From positions 124,001 through 188,000 of the forward strand of contig NZ_JAODBT010000005.1 of NCBI RefSeq assembly GCF_027497995.1: DNA of 64,000 nucleotides. The letters are read 5' to 3'. This document shows, piece after piece, positions 38,991 to 48,671 of this stretch. Every line of letters begins with the position of its first letter. The first letter of the stretch is position 1. The notes beneath the pieces were generated by a model. That model did no database searches, was not told where the DNA came from, and saw only the letters and a list, made by a program, of their open reading frames with translations. Source of the stretch: Stenotrophomonas sp. Iso1 (GTDB lineage Bacteria > Pseudomonadota > Gammaproteobacteria > Xanthomonadales > Xanthomonadaceae). Position numbers and translations under genes: made by a program.

Positions 38991-39905
38991 TCAAGCACGG
39001 CGCACGCCGGTGATGCGCATCCAGTCGCCGTCCTGCACGGCTTCAAGCTGGTCGAACCAGGCGGCGTAGCGTTCCAGCAGTTCATCTTCCTGGCCATGCA
39101 GGATGCCCGACAGTGCGATACGCCCGCCGGGTGCGACACGGGCGGCCAGCAGTTCGGCCAGCGCGTCCAGGGCCGAGGCCAGGATGTTGGCAACCACGAC
39201 CGGATACGTTGCCACTGGTTCGTCCTGCGGCAGGTAGGCGGCAATGTGCATGCCGTTGCGCTCGCCGTTGTCGGCAGTGGCGATCAGTGCCTGCGGGTCA
39301 TTGTCCACGCCTACCGCTGCGGCCGCGCCCAGCTTCAGGGCGGCCAGGGCGAGAATGCCCGAGCCGCAGCCGAAGTCGAGCACGGTCTTGCCGGCCAGTT
39401 CGCCATCGGCAGCCAACTGGTCCAGCCAGCGCAGGCATAGCGCGGTAGTCGGGTGGGTGCCCGAGCCGAATGCCAGGCCTGGGTCCAGCCGCACGATGGC
39501 GGCGTTGGCGGCCTGTGCTTCTTCAGGTAATTCGTGGTTCCACGGCACGATCCAGGCGCGCTCGCCGAAACGCATCGGCTGGAACTGGTCCAGCCAGGCA
39601 CGTTCCCAGTCTTCATCTTCGACCGCGCGGAAGCTGGCGTTGGCCCAGTCCAGGCCGGCATCGAATGCCTCCAGTGCAGCCAGCAGCGCCAGCGCATTGG
39701 TATCGGCCGGGAACAGGGCGGTCAGCACCAGGTCGTTCCACAGCGGCGTTTCGCCCACGCCCGGCTCCAGAATCGCGCGCTCGTTGCTGGTGTCAGCGTC
39801 GGCGTCGAGCATGGTCACCGCCAGCGCGCCCACGTCTTCGAGCGCGTTCTCGTAGCGGGGCTGGGTGGTTTCGGTGCAGCGCAGGGTCAGTTCAAGGAAG
39901 GGCAT
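38991..39905 (-). CDS. prmA: Ribosomal protein L11 methyltransferase
   Basis: A 304-residue SAM-dependent enzyme that trimethylates ribosomal protein L11. N-terminal substrate domain ([11 protein letters not shown]...WNDLVL), linker, then the Rossmann domain with [20 protein letters not shown] and [25 protein letters not shown] is a conserved PrmA block. Heads the prmA-DUF3426-fis-purH run. The ATG at 39905 matches the usual MPFLEL start. Confidence 0.95.
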   Translation of the reverse strand: MPFLELTLRCTETTQPRYENALEDVGALAVTMLDADADTSNERAILEPGVGETPLWNDLVLTALFPADTNALALLAALEAFDAGLDWANASFRAVEDEDWERAWLDQFQPMRFGERAWIVPWNHELPEEAQAANAAIVRLDPGLAFGSGTHPTTALCLRWLDQLAADGELAGKTVLDFGCGSGILALAALKLGAAAAVGVDNDPQALIATADNGERNGMHIAAYLPQDEPVATYPVVVANILASALDALAELLAARVAPGGRIALSGILHGQEDELLERYAAWFDQLEAVQDGDWMRITGVRRA

Positions 39906-40052
39906 GGCGGGGGACAGCAACGGCGGGACAGGGCACGCATCCTAGACGAGCCCGGCCTTGATTGCGCGCCCGTGAGCACCGGGTTCATGGTCGTCAAGCA
40001 CTTGCTTGCTAGAATCCGCACTTCATCACCTGCCCTTTCGTGCCGGTTACCG

Positions 40053-41012
40053 ATGCTCTCCCTCTTGGCCAGAAAACCTTGGTACCTGTTGGCACTGCCT
40101 GCGGCGGTGCTGCTTGCCGTACTGGGTTTGCGCGGCGGCGGTCTGCATGCAGCCGACAGCCAGGAAATGGCTGCGGCAATGAATGTAACGGTGGAGCAGG
40201 TTTCCGACGCCACCGGTTCAGCCGGCGACAGCCCGTTGAGCGGGCGTGAATTGGGCGCCGCGGTCGGCCCGGGCCTACCACTGGACCTGCGTGCGGCCTT
40301 CGAAGGTGGGCGCGGCCTGTTTGAATACGCGCGCCAGTTGCGCACGGCTGCAGCCGCCGGTGATGCGGAGGCGGGCTGGATGGTCAGCCGCATTTATGAC
40401 TATTGCGGTGTGTATGCCATGGATCCGCAGGGCTACGCGCTGGACAGCGCCACGCTGGCGAGCATGGGTTTGAAGGACGTGCCGGGCCTGACGGCGGCAC
40501 GTGAGCAGGTCAGCCAGGGATGCGTGGGCTTTACCGCCGCCGATGGACTGGGGCGCGCACTGATGTTGCAGCAACGGCGCGACTCGGCCGCTGCCGGCAA
40601 CCTTGCTGCCGAGGCTGCGCTGCTGTCGATGGGTGAGCCGTTACGCACGGATGCCGAGTACCGCCGTGGCTTGGTGGAGCGGGTGTTGAACTCGCAGGAT
40701 CCGGAAGCGTTTCTGGCCGTGTCCACCGCGATGGGTGTGGCTGCTGCGGGTGACGAGGCGTATAGCGGCCTGGTTGCGGGTGACCAGTTCACGCAGCTGG
40801 CCTGGCAACTGGCGGCCTGCCAGTTGGGCCTGGCGTGCGGGCCGGGCAGTGCATTGATGACCGGCTACTGCGCCAATGGCGGGATTTGCTCGCGCGATCC
40901 CAATCAGGATTTCGAGACATTTGTGTACGACGCTGCGGTATCGCGGCAGGGTATGGAAAAAATGAACGAACTAGTCAAACGCCTGCGCCGCGCGCGGGGA
41001 GGTAAACAATGA
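40053..41012 (+). CDS. Exported protein of unknown function
   Basis: A 319-residue protein with an N-terminal hydrophobic signal or anchor (WYLLALPAAVLLAVLGLRGGG) and an Ala/Gly-rich helical body, possibly Sel1-like helical repeats, with scattered cysteines (YDYCGVY, QGCVGF, ACQLGLACG, GYCANGGICSRD) that suggest disulfides in the periplasm. Overlaps the next gene by 4 bases. No function recognised. Confidence 0.7.
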   Translation: MLSLLARKPWYLLALPAAVLLAVLGLRGGGLHAADSQEMAAAMNVTVEQVSDATGSAGDSPLSGRELGAAVGPGLPLDLRAAFEGGRGLFEYARQLRTAAAAGDAEAGWMVSRIYDYCGVYAMDPQGYALDSATLASMGLKDVPGLTAAREQVSQGCVGFTAADGLGRALMLQQRRDSAAAGNLAAEAALLSMGEPLRTDAEYRRGLVERVLNSQDPEAFLAVSTAMGVAAAGDEAYSGLVAGDQFTQLAWQLAACQLGLACGPGSALMTGYCANGGICSRDPNQDFETFVYDAAVSRQGMEKMNELVKRLRRARGGKQ

Positions 41013-41368
41013 ACTACCGTCGTTTCCTTCACGGAGCAAAATTCTGGGTCTGGGTGGTGTTGTTTGTTGCCTATTCGGCAGGCGCCGTAGGCGTGGTGCT
41101 GATCGACACCTACGAAGACCGTTCCCGCGAGATGAGCAAGGTCAAGCTGACCACCGTGAAATCCGACGCCGATCTGCGTCGTGCCGGTGCCAGCCAGGCC
41201 GCTGCCATTTACCGCGCACAGAGCGGCATGCCGTTCTCCACGTTGCAGCCGGGCACCCGCTTCCAGATCGTCTGGCCGGATGGCTCGGTGGAAACGGTGA
41301 CCGTGGTGGATCCGTCTTCGCCGCTGGGCACCGAGCCAGTCAAGGGCACTGCCGTGACCAGTGAGTAA
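41009..41368 (+). CDS. Small membrane-anchored protein of unknown function
   Basis: A 119-residue protein with one hydrophobic segment (about 11-33, FWVWVVLFVAYSAGAVGVVLI), then a small soluble domain ending FQIVWPDGSVETVTVVDPSSPLGTEPVKGTAV. Starts in the ATGA overlap with the preceding exported protein, so the two are coupled; a terminator follows at 41451. Confidence 0.7.
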   Translation: MNYRRFLHGAKFWVWVVLFVAYSAGAVGVVLIDTYEDRSREMSKVKLTTVKSDADLRRAGASQAAAIYRAQSGMPFSTLQPGTRFQIVWPDGSVETVTVVDPSSPLGTEPVKGTAVTSE

Positions 41369-41450
41369 TGACGCATCTGCAGGCGTGTCGGGGCGGCGTA
41401 AGCCGCCAGGCATGCATTACCTGAGGCGTGTCGGCTTTGACGCAAAGAAG

Positions 41451-41472
41451 AGCGGGGTTCCCCCGCTTTTTC
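41451..41472 (+). terminator. Intrinsic terminator
   Basis: AGCGGGG/CCCCGCT stem with a TTC loop followed by TTTTTCTTT, closing the two-gene unit upstream of the MHYT-GGDEF-EAL gene. Confidence 0.85.
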
Positions 41473-41557
41473 TTTGGGCGATTGTCAGCTGCCGAAAGTT
41501 TTTCCGTTGCGGGCCGATACCTCGGCGATTTATTGGGTTTGTGTTGATGGAATTGCA

Positions 41558-43630
41558 ATGTTGATTGCCACCTACGACCAGACGTTGGTCGTGTTTTCGA
41601 TTGTGGTGGCCGTACTGGCTTCCTACACCGCTCTGGACATGGCCGGCCGCCTGGCAACCGCACAGGGCAGCGTGGCGCGCTGGTGGCTGGTCGGCGGCGC
41701 CACGGCGATGGGCCTGGGCATCTGGTCCATGCATTTCATCGGCATGTTGGCGTTTGACCTGCCGATTCCGCTGGGCTACGACCTGGCCATCACGCTGTGG
41801 TCGCTGGCGGTCTCGGTGGGTGCCTCGGCCTATGCGCTGTGGTTGGTGTCGCGGTCCCGCCTGCCGGGCTGGCAATTGCTGGCCGGTGCGGTGTTGATGG
41901 GTCTGGCCATTGCGGCCATGCATTACCTGGGCATGTCGGCGTTGCGCATGCAGCCGGGTATCGACTATCACCCCGGCTGGTTCATCGCTTCCATCGCGCT
42001 GGCCATCGTTGCTTCGGGCGCGGCACTGTGGATTGCCTTCCGCCTGCGCAATGAGCACCGCAGAACCCACCGCATGCGCGGGCTGGCATCGCTGCTGATG
42101 GGCCTGGCCATCGTTGGCATGCACTACACCGGCATGGCGGCGGCACGTTTCCCCGAGGGCAGTGTGTGTGGCGCGGTACGTGCCGGCGGCATCGATACGC
42201 AGTGGTTGGCGGTGCTGGTCATCGTCACCACGGTGGCGACCCTGGGCATCGCACTGATCGCTTCCCTGTTCGACCGCCGCATGCGCGAGCGTACCGGCGT
42301 GCTGGCCGACTCCCTGGCCGATGCCAACCAAAAGCTGGTGCAAGCCGCACTGCATGATCCGCTGACTCAACTGCCCAACCGCATGTTGTTGCAGGACCGC
42401 ATGGAACAGGCGATCAAGCGCGCGCAGCAGGAAGCGCACGCGGTGGCGGTCATCTTCTGCGACCTGGATGGTTTCAAGACCATCAATGATGCCTACGGCC
42501 ACCAACTGGGCGACCGCTTGCTCACCGCCGTGGCGCGCCGTATCGGCGCCTTGCTGGGGCCGCAGGATACGTTCGCGCGGCTGGGCGGCGATGAGTTCGT
42601 CCTAGTGTTGACTGTGGACAGCCCGGACGATGCACTGGTGATTGCCGAGCGGGTCGTGGAAGCGGCTGCACGGCCCTTCGTCATCGACACCGCCGAACTG
42701 CAGGTCAGCGCCAGCCTCGGCATCGCGTTGTATCCCAACGATGCCAGCAACGAGCGCGAACTCATGGCGCATGCCGACGTGGCCATGTACCACACCAAGC
42801 AGCTCGGCCGGAACGGCTACACGTTTTTCACCCCGGCGATGCAGGTCAATGCCAACCGGCAACTGCGCCTGTTGCAGGATCTGCGCAAAGCGGTGGAGCG
42901 CGATGAGCTTGTGCTGCATTACCAGCCCAAGTTCGATGCCTCTGAACAGGGCGTCATCGGCGCCGAAGCCTTGCTGCGGTGGCAGCACCCCGAGCTGGGC
43001 CTGCTGGCACCGGATGTGTTCATTCCGATGGCCGAGCGCAGCGGCCTGATTCTCTCGATGGGTGAATGGGTGCTGGACCAGGCCTGCGGGCAGCTGCGGC
43101 AGTGGCATGACGCGGGCCACAACCAGTGGTCGATGGCGGTGAATCTGTCGTCGTTGCAGTTCGATTCGCCGGGGTTGGTGGAGACCGTGCGCAGCATCAT
43201 TGAGCGCCACGGCATCGACGCGCAGTACCTGACGTTGGAGGTCACCGAGACCACGGCGATGAAGGATGTCGATGCCAGCCTGGAAGTGCTGAACAGCCTG
43301 ACCGCGATGGGCGTGAAAATCGCCATCGACGACTTCGGCACCGGCTACTCCAGCCTGCTGTATCTCAAGCGCATGCCAGCGGCGGAACTGAAAATCGACC
43401 GGGCGTTCGTGCGCGACCTGGAGAGCAATGAGGAAGATGCGGCCATCGTCTCTTCGATCATCGCTCTGGCCCGTGCACTGAACATCAAGGTGGTGGCCGA
43501 GGGGGTTGAGACCGCCGCGCAGCGTGAGTTCTTGCTGTCGCTGGGTTGCGACACCTTGCAGGGGTTTTTCCTTGGACGCCCTGCAGAGGCGGCGGCGTTT
43601 GGCAGCTACAAGGTTCAGACAGAAGAGTGA
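41558..43630 (+). CDS. MHYT-GGDEF-EAL c-di-GMP signalling protein
   Basis: A 690-residue membrane protein. The N-terminal MHYT sensor has the three repeats HFIGMLA, MHYLGM and MHYTGM across about seven helices; members are proposed to bind copper and sense a diatomic gas. The GGDEF domain is intact (RLGGDEFVLV) and the EAL domain has GAEALLRWQHP and DDFGTGYSSL. Either enzyme could be active; which dominates cannot be read from sequence. The chosen ATG at 41558 starts MLIATYDQTLVVFSIV. Confidence 0.93.
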   Translation: MLIATYDQTLVVFSIVVAVLASYTALDMAGRLATAQGSVARWWLVGGATAMGLGIWSMHFIGMLAFDLPIPLGYDLAITLWSLAVSVGASAYALWLVSRSRLPGWQLLAGAVLMGLAIAAMHYLGMSALRMQPGIDYHPGWFIASIALAIVASGAALWIAFRLRNEHRRTHRMRGLASLLMGLAIVGMHYTGMAAARFPEGSVCGAVRAGGIDTQWLAVLVIVTTVATLGIALIASLFDRRMRERTGVLADSLADANQKLVQAALHDPLTQLPNRMLLQDRMEQAIKRAQQEAHAVAVIFCDLDGFKTINDAYGHQLGDRLLTAVARRIGALLGPQDTFARLGGDEFVLVLTVDSPDDALVIAERVVEAAARPFVIDTAELQVSASLGIALYPNDASNERELMAHADVAMYHTKQLGRNGYTFFTPAMQVNANRQLRLLQDLRKAVERDELVLHYQPKFDASEQGVIGAEALLRWQHPELGLLAPDVFIPMAERSGLILSMGEWVLDQACGQLRQWHDAGHNQWSMAVNLSSLQFDSPGLVETVRSIIERHGIDAQYLTLEVTETTAMKDVDASLEVLNSLTAMGVKIAIDDFGTGYSSLLYLKRMPAAELKIDRAFVRDLESNEEDAAIVSSIIALARALNIKVVAEGVETAAQREFLLSLGCDTLQGFFLGRPAEAAAFGSYKVQTEE

Positions 43631-43802
43631 GCCTGCATGGCTTGGTGGTTTTCATCGCGCGCACCGGCGCGGATGGCTGCGTCGCCTGATTGCAGAAAGT
43701 TTTGACGGCAGGTTTGTGCGCCCGATCGGGCTTGCCTGGGCTGCGCTGACCTGCAGGTGCTGCGGCTTAATAAGCGTCTGCAACCCGAAACGCCGGGCAA
43801 AG

Positions 43803-43829
43803 AAAAAGGCGGGTTTCCCCGCCTTTTTC
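43803..43829 (+). terminator. Intrinsic terminator
   Basis: AAAAAGGCGGG pairs with CCCGCCTTTTT around TTTC, between the MHYT gene and convergent accC; usable in both directions. Confidence 0.85.
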
Positions 43830-43849
43830 ATGCCGGTTGATGCGCTTGA

Positions 43850-45217
43850 TCAGGTCAAGGCGATCGACTGGTTCTTGCGTTCGGCCAAGCGCTTTTCCAG
43901 ATAGTGGATGTTCTGCCCACCGGCCTGGAAGCCCTTGTCACGCATGATGCGCTGCTGCAGGGCGACGTTGGTCTTGATGCCGTCCACCACCATCTCGCTC
44001 AGCGCCACGCGCATGCGGGCGATGGCGGTGTCGCGGTCCGGGCCGTGCACGATCAGCTTGCCGATCATCGAATCGTAGTTCGGCGGCACCTTGTAGCCAG
44101 CGTAGATATGCGTATCCACACGCACACCCGGGCCACCCGGCGGATAGAAGCCGGTGATCAGGCCGGGGCTGGGAATGAAGGTTTCCGCGTCCTCGGCGTT
44201 GATGCGGCATTCAATGGCGTGGCCATGCAGCACCACGTCGCTCTGCTTGATGGTCAGCTTCTGGCCCGACGCGATGCGCAGCTGCTCGGCGACCAGATCG
44301 ATACCGGTCACCATTTCCGTCACCGGATGTTCCACCTGCACGCGGGTGTTCATTTCGATGAAGTAGAAGTGGCCGTCTTCGAACAGGAACTCGAAAGTGC
44401 CGGCGCCGCGATAACCGATACGCACGCAGGCTTCCACGCACACCTTGCCGATCTGCTCACGCAGTTCAGCGGTGATGCCCGGTGCCGGTGCTTCTTCCAC
44501 CACCTTCTGGTGGCGGCGCTGCATCGAGCAGTCGCGCTCACCCAGGTGGATGGCGTTGCCCTGGCCATCGGCCAGCACCTGGATTTCCACGTGACGCGGA
44601 TTTTCCAGGTACTTCTCCATGTAGACCTCGCCATTGCCGAACGCGGCCTTGGCTTCGGACTTGGTGGTTTCGATGGACGCCTTCAGCGAGGCCTCGGCAT
44701 GCACTACGCGCATGCCACGACCGCCGCCGCCGCCCGATGCCTTGATGATGACCGGGTAGCCGATCTCACGGGCAATCTTGGTGTTGGCGACGATGTCTTC
44801 ACCCAGCGGGCCGCCCGAGCCGGGCACGCACGGCACACCGGCGGCCTTCATCGCGCGGATGGCTTCCACTTTGTCGCCCATCAGGCGGATGGTTTCCGCG
44901 CGCGGGCCGATGAAGATGAAGCCGGATTGCTCCACGCGCTCGGCAAAGTCGGCGTTCTCGGAGAGGAAGCCGTAACCCGGGTGGATGGCCTGGGCGTCGG
45001 TGACCTCGGCCGCAGCGATCAGCGCCGGGATGTTGAGGTAGCTTTCCGATGACGGTGCCGGGCCGATGCAAACCGACTCGTCGGCCATGGCCACGTGCTT
45101 GAGATTGCGGTCGACGGTGGAATGCACCGCGACCGTGCGGATGCCAAGGGTGTGGCACGCACGCAGAATGCGCAGCGCGATTTCACCCCGGTTGGCGATA
45201 ACGACCTTGTCGAGCAT
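43850..45217 (-). CDS. accC: Acetyl-CoA carboxylase, biotin carboxylase subunit
   Basis: A 455-residue ATP-grasp enzyme that carboxylates the biotin on Acc[21 protein letters not shown], the ATP loop [35 protein letters not shown], and [18 protein letters not shown] are all present. The ATG at 45217 is 10 bases after the accB stop. Follows aroQ, an LprI-like gene and accB on the minus strand. Confidence 0.98.
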   Translation of the reverse strand: MLDKVVIANRGEIALRILRACHTLGIRTVAVHSTVDRNLKHVAMADESVCIGPAPSSESYLNIPALIAAAEVTDAQAIHPGYGFLSENADFAERVEQSGFIFIGPRAETIRLMGDKVEAIRAMKAAGVPCVPGSGGPLGEDIVANTKIAREIGYPVIIKASGGGGGRGMRVVHAEASLKASIETTKSEAKAAFGNGEVYMEKYLENPRHVEIQVLADGQGNAIHLGERDCSMQRRHQKVVEEAPAPGITAELREQIGKVCVEACVRIGYRGAGTFEFLFEDGHFYFIEMNTRVQVEHPVTEMVTGIDLVAEQLRIASGQKLTIKQSDVVLHGHAIECRINAEDAETFIPSPGLITGFYPPGGPGVRVDTHIYAGYKVPPNYDSMIGKLIVHGPDRDTAIARMRVALSEMVVDGIKTNVALQQRIMRDKGFQAGGQNIHYLEKRLAERKNQSIALT

Positions 45218-45227
45218 GGCCGGCGCC

Positions 45228-45701
45228 TCAGGCAATCACGAACAGCGGCTGGTCGAATTCCACCGGGCTGCCGTTCTCACCAAGGATGGCCACCACGGTG
45301 CCGGATACTTCGGCCTCGATCGGGTTGAACATCTTCATCGCCTCGATGATGGCCAGGGTTTCACCGGCCTTGATGGTCTGGCCGACGGTCACGAAGGCCG
45401 GCTTGTCCGGGGACGAGGACGAGTAGAAGGTGCCGACCATCGGCGCGCGCTGCACGTGGCCTTCCGGCAGGGCGTTGCCCGGCTTGGCGGTGCCGCCGGT
45501 GGAGGCTTCGGTCGGGCCGCTCATCGGCATGGCCGGTGCGGCCGCAGCCGGTGCGGCGTAAACCGGTGCCGGTGCGGGCACATAGGTGCCGACCGGGTTG
45601 CGCGACAGGCGCACGGATTCTTCACCTTCCTTGATCTCGATCTCGGCCAGGTTCGACTCTTCCAGCAGGTCGATGAGCTTCTTGATTTTGCGCAGATCCA
45701 T
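45228..45701 (-). CDS. accB: Acetyl-CoA carboxylase, biotin carboxyl carrier protein
   Basis: A 157-residue carrier with [34 protein letters not shown], an Ala/Pro-rich linker (about 43-75), and a C-terminal biotinyl domain with the biotin lysine in [10 protein letters not shown]. The ATG at 45701 follows a GAGGGCC stretch. Cotranscribed with accC. Confidence 0.97.
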   Translation of the reverse strand: MDLRKIKKLIDLLEESNLAEIEIKEGEESVRLSRNPVGTYVPAPAPVYAAPAAAAPAMPMSGPTEASTGGTAKPGNALPEGHVQRAPMVGTFYSSSSPDKPAFVTVGQTIKAGETLAIIEAMKMFNPIEAEVSGTVVAILGENGSPVEFDQPLFVIA

Positions 45702-45754
45702 GAGGGCCTCTTTCGTTCTATTAAGCGGTAAGGAGAAGGCGCGGGGCGCCCGGG

Positions 45755-46183
45755 TCAAAGTTCGTAAAAATCGCGCAGCTGCCGCGTACGGTCCTGCGCG
45801 TGGGTGGTAAGGCAATGCATCTGCGCGCCATTGCGCGAGGTGCCATCGGCATGAAAGGCGTACACCGCGCTGCAATCCTTGTCGCGCAGCTGTATCCAGG
45901 CGCGCTGCGCGACAACCAGCTGCTGCTCGGCATCAGCGCAATGGGTGCAGCTGCCATCGGCGGCCTGCTGTCGTAATTGCTGACGGGCTTGCCCGTACGT
46001 GGTGTTCAGCACGGCATCGGCGTCTTCGGCGCGGTCCGATGCACACAGATCCCGCTCCATCGTGCTGGTGGCGGTTGCGCAATCGATGCCTTCAGCAGCG
46101 CGGTCAACGCTGCCGGCATGGGCCGCCGCTGGCATCAGGCAACTCAGTGCCAGGCCGGCCAGCAGCTGTGGCAGCGGATTCAT
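45755..46183 (-). CDS. LprI-like (DUF1311) exported protein
   Basis: A 142-residue protein with a signal peptide ([23 protein letters not shown]) and a DUF1311/LprI-type domain containing the cysteine-spaced [35 protein letters not shown]. Members include lysozyme inhibitors, but that activity is unproven here. It starts in the ATGA overlap with the aroQ stop and lies 53 bases before accB, so it is inserted into the aroQ-accB operon. Confidence 0.8.
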   Translation of the reverse strand: MNPLPQLLAGLALSCLMPAAAHAGSVDRAAEGIDCATATSTMERDLCASDRAEDADAVLNTTYGQARQQLRQQAADGSCTHCADAEQQLVVAQRAWIQLRDKDCSAVYAFHADGTSRNGAQMHCLTTHAQDRTRQLRDFYEL

Positions 46184-46626
46184 GCAGCCGCCACCAGGCG
46201 CGTCAATGCAGCATCCATGGCGTAGCGATAGCTGTCCGCGCCAAAACCGCAGATCACGCCGACCGCCTTGTCGCTGAGGTAGCTGTGCTGGCGGAACGGC
46301 TCGCGGCTGTGCGGGTTGGACAGGTGGATCTCGATGAAGGGGATGGCCACCGCCGCCAGCGCATCGCGCAGGGCGACCGAGGTATGCGTGAACGCCGCCG
46401 GGTTGATCAGGATGAAAGCGGTTCCATCGCCACGCGCAGCCTGCACGCGATCCACCAGCACATGCTCGGCGTTGGATTGCAGGTGCTCGACTTGATGCCC
46501 CGCCTGCTGTGCCTGCGCTGCCAGCGCCGCGTCAATCTGCGACAGCGTGGTGTGGCCGTAGACATCCGGCTCGCGGGTGCCCAGCAGGTTCAGATTGGGG
46601 CCATGGAGGACCAACAGTTTTGCCAT
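46180..46626 (-). CDS. aroQ: 3-dehydroquinate dehydratase, type II
   Basis: A 148-residue shikimate-pathway enzyme. The catalytic residues are in [38 protein letters not shown], and [20 protein letters not shown]. Type II rather than type I (AroD). First of the aroQ, LprI-like, accB, accC unit. Confidence 0.97.
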   Translation of the reverse strand: MAKLLVLHGPNLNLLGTREPDVYGHTTLSQIDAALAAQAQQAGHQVEHLQSNAEHVLVDRVQAARGDGTAFILINPAAFTHTSVALRDALAAVAIPFIEIHLSNPHSREPFRQHSYLSDKAVGVICGFGADSYRYAMDAALTRLVAAA

Positions 46627-46898
46627 GATCCAGCGGTCGGCGGGAAAGGGCGGCAGTGTGAGGGAAGCTGGCAATGCTGTCCAGTTCGACGAAATTAGCC
46701 TTGTTTTAATCGTTTGTTTGAATTTTGACAGGGTTCTGGATTTGTATGTGCGGCAGTGCCTGGGAACGGGCTGAGGAGGGGGTTTGCCGTGCTGGGAGGC
46801 AGGGTGGGGCGGTAAGGCGGCAAATGTGATGCGGCCTGATGCGCGGCTTTTGGTGGTAAATGAGCGAAGTTGGGGGAAAGGCGAGCGCCACGGCTTTA

Positions 46899-47017
46899 GC
46901 CTCTCTCCCGTATGCGGGGCGAGAGTGGCAGCTTGCGAACCACCGGTTCGCTGTCCATCGAACGCCCTCGCGCCAGCGCAAGGGCCGGGGCGCGGAGCGG
47001 GGGTTGGGGGAGGGCAG
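46899..47017 (-). repeat. Dispersed 120-base repeat, type B, copy 1
   Basis: This element and 60849-60968 are inverted copies with about 85% identity by eye. Sub-palindromes include the GCGAACC-GGTTCGC region, CCCTTGCGC-GCGCAAGGG-like arms, and a terminal CCCGC-GCGGG hairpin. Both copies are intergenic. Confidence 0.75.
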
Positions 47018-47076
47018 ATCAAAGCCGCTTGAATGAAGGCCCGGTGGCCCGAACCAAAAGGCAAAGCCAAAAGCTC

Positions 47077-47201
47077 CCCTCATCCGCCCCTCCGGGGCAC
47101 TCGCTCTGCGCCCCGGCCACGCACAGCGTGCGTGGCGTTCAGTCATGCACGAGCCAGTGGCTCGTAAGCCGCATGCTTTCACCCCGCAGGCGGGAGAAGG
47201 G
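47077..47201 (-). repeat. Expanded type A-like repeat, interrupted
   Basis: CCTCATCCGCCCCTCCGGGGCAC and, about 85 bases on, CCCCGCAGGCGGGAGAAGG are the two halves of the type A repeat. Between them lie two further palindromes, CCACGCACAGCGTGCGTGG (47117-47135) and ACGAGCCAGTGGCTCGT (47149-47165). Looks like an A element that has gained hairpins. Confidence 0.6.
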
Positions 47202-47226
47202 AAGCGAGAAGCGGTAATCCGCCATT

Positions 47227-47245
47227 AATAGACGACCGGTCTATT
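47227..47245. promoter_or_regulatory. Palindromic operator of the TetR gene
   Basis: AATAGAC-GACCG-GTCTATT, a perfect 7-base inverted repeat with a 5-base centre, 18 bases before the TetR start. It closely follows the TAGAC...GTCTA form of NemR operators, so autoregulation by the adjacent TetR protein is likely. Confidence 0.75.
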
Positions 47246-47263
47246 CCGAGTAGAGTCCACTCC

Positions 47264-47896
47264 ATGAATCTCTCCCCCAAAGCCCAGGCAACCCGCCAGC
47301 ACATCCTCGATACCGGTTACCGGCTGGTCCTGCAGAAGGGCTTTGCCGCACTTGGTCTGCAGGAAATCCTCAAAGCCTGCGCGGTGCCCAAGGGCTCGTT
47401 CTATCACTACTTTTCGTCCAAGGAAGCCTTCGGCTGCGAGCTGTTGCAACAGTACGTGGACGACTACGGGCGCAAGCTGGAACTGCTGTTGGACGACGGC
47501 GGCAATGGCCAGCAGCGGCTGATGCGCTACTGGGATGCCTGGGCGCGTGACCCGGCCGATCCAGCGCAGGGCTGGGCCGAGGAATGCCTGGTGGTGAAGC
47601 TGGCCGCGGAGGTCGCTGACCTGTCCGAAGACATGCGCCACGTGCTCAACAGCGGCGTGCAGCGCCTGCTGCAGCGCATTGCATCGCTGGTCGAGGAAGG
47701 CCGGGCCGATGGCTCGCTGCCCGCTGGCAAACCCGCGCTCGATGTCGCGCGCGTGCTCTATCAGATGTGGCTGGGCGCGGCGCTGCTGTCCAAGCTCAGC
47801 CAAGACCGCCTACCGCTGCAACAGGCGCGTGAGGCTACCGAACACCTGTTGACGTGCGGCCACACCGTCGCGCGTCTTTCTCCCTCCAACGATTGA
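47264..47896 (+). CDS. TetR-family regulator, NemR-like
   Basis: A 210-residue repressor. N-terminal helix-turn-helix: TRQHILDTGYRLVLQKGFAALGLQEILKACAVPKGSFYHYFSSKEAFG; the rest is an all-helical ligand domain (TetR C-terminal type of NemR/AcuR, with a C at EECLVVKLAAEVADLSEDMR). NemR-type proteins respond to electrophiles through a cysteine. It leads a four-gene detoxification unit. Confidence 0.88.
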   Translation: MNLSPKAQATRQHILDTGYRLVLQKGFAALGLQEILKACAVPKGSFYHYFSSKEAFGCELLQQYVDDYGRKLELLLDDGGNGQQRLMRYWDAWARDPADPAQGWAEECLVVKLAAEVADLSEDMRHVLNSGVQRLLQRIASLVEEGRADGSLPAGKPALDVARVLYQMWLGAALLSKLSQDRLPLQQAREATEHLLTCGHTVARLSPSND

Positions 47897-47906
47897 AGGC
47901 ACTGCC

Positions 47907-48584
47907 ATGAAAGTTCTGTTCGTACTGACTTCGCACGACCAGCTCGGCGACACCGGGCGCAAGACCGGCTTCTGGTTGGAAGAGTTTGCCGCCCCTTATT
48001 ACGTGTTCAAGGATGCCGGTGCCGATATCACCCTGGCATCACCGGCCGGTGGCCAACCGCCACTGGACCCGCACAGTGATGCGCCCGATGCACAGACGCC
48101 GGCCACCGAACGCTTCCGCAAGGACAGCGCCGCGCAGCAACATCTGGCGACGACGCTGCCGCTGAAGCAGATCGACCCCACGCAGTTCGACGCGGTGTTC
48201 TACCCGGGCGGCCACGGCCCGTTGTGGGATCTGGCACGTGATGCCGATTCCATCGCATTGATCGAAACCTTCGACCGCGCTGGCAAGCCGTTGGGCTTGG
48301 TCTGCCACGCACCCGGTGCACTGATCGCCGCACGCACCGCTGACGGCAAACCGCTGGTCGCCGGTCGCAAGGTCACCGGTTTCTCCAACAGCGAAGAGGA
48401 CGCGGTAGGCCTGAGCACCGTGGTGCCGTTCCTGATCGAAGACGAGTTCGCCCGCCTGGGTGGCAACTACGCGAAGGGGCCGGATTGGCAGTCGTTCGTG
48501 CTGACCGATGGCCATCTGGTCACTGGCCAGAACCCGGCCAGCTCGGAAGCCGTCGCCAAGGCGCTGCTTGCACAGCTGGCCTGA
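47907..48584 (+). CDS. DJ-1/PfpI-family protein (Hsp31/glyoxalase-like)
   Basis: A 225-residue protein of the DJ-1/PfpI superfamily, class of type 1 glutamine-amidotransferase-like proteins. The nucleophile elbow is LGLVCHAPGAL with the conserved cysteine-histidine, and FYPGGHGPLWDL is a family block. Relatives act as glutathione-independent glyoxalases or deglycases. It starts 10 bases after the TetR gene. Confidence 0.88.
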   Translation: MKVLFVLTSHDQLGDTGRKTGFWLEEFAAPYYVFKDAGADITLASPAGGQPPLDPHSDAPDAQTPATERFRKDSAAQQHLATTLPLKQIDPTQFDAVFYPGGHGPLWDLARDADSIALIETFDRAGKPLGLVCHAPGALIAARTADGKPLVAGRKVTGFSNSEEDAVGLSTVVPFLIEDEFARLGGNYAKGPDWQSFVLTDGHLVTGQNPASSEAVAKALLAQLA

Positions 48585-48671
48585 GCCGCCGCAGACAACA
48601 GACAACACAACCTGCCGCGCGCTGCCGATCAAACCCCGCAGCGCCGGCCAACCTGAGACAGGAATTCCGCA

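Larger units (their letters stand above)
46627..47263. other. Repeat-rich intergenic region between aroQ and the TetR gene
   Basis: 637 bases between divergent genes. It holds an AT-richer part near 46690-46760 (likely aroQ promoter side), a type B repeat at 46899-47017, an expanded type A-like repeat at 47077-47201, and a palindromic operator at 47227-47245. No coding frame is convincing. Confidence 0.6.
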
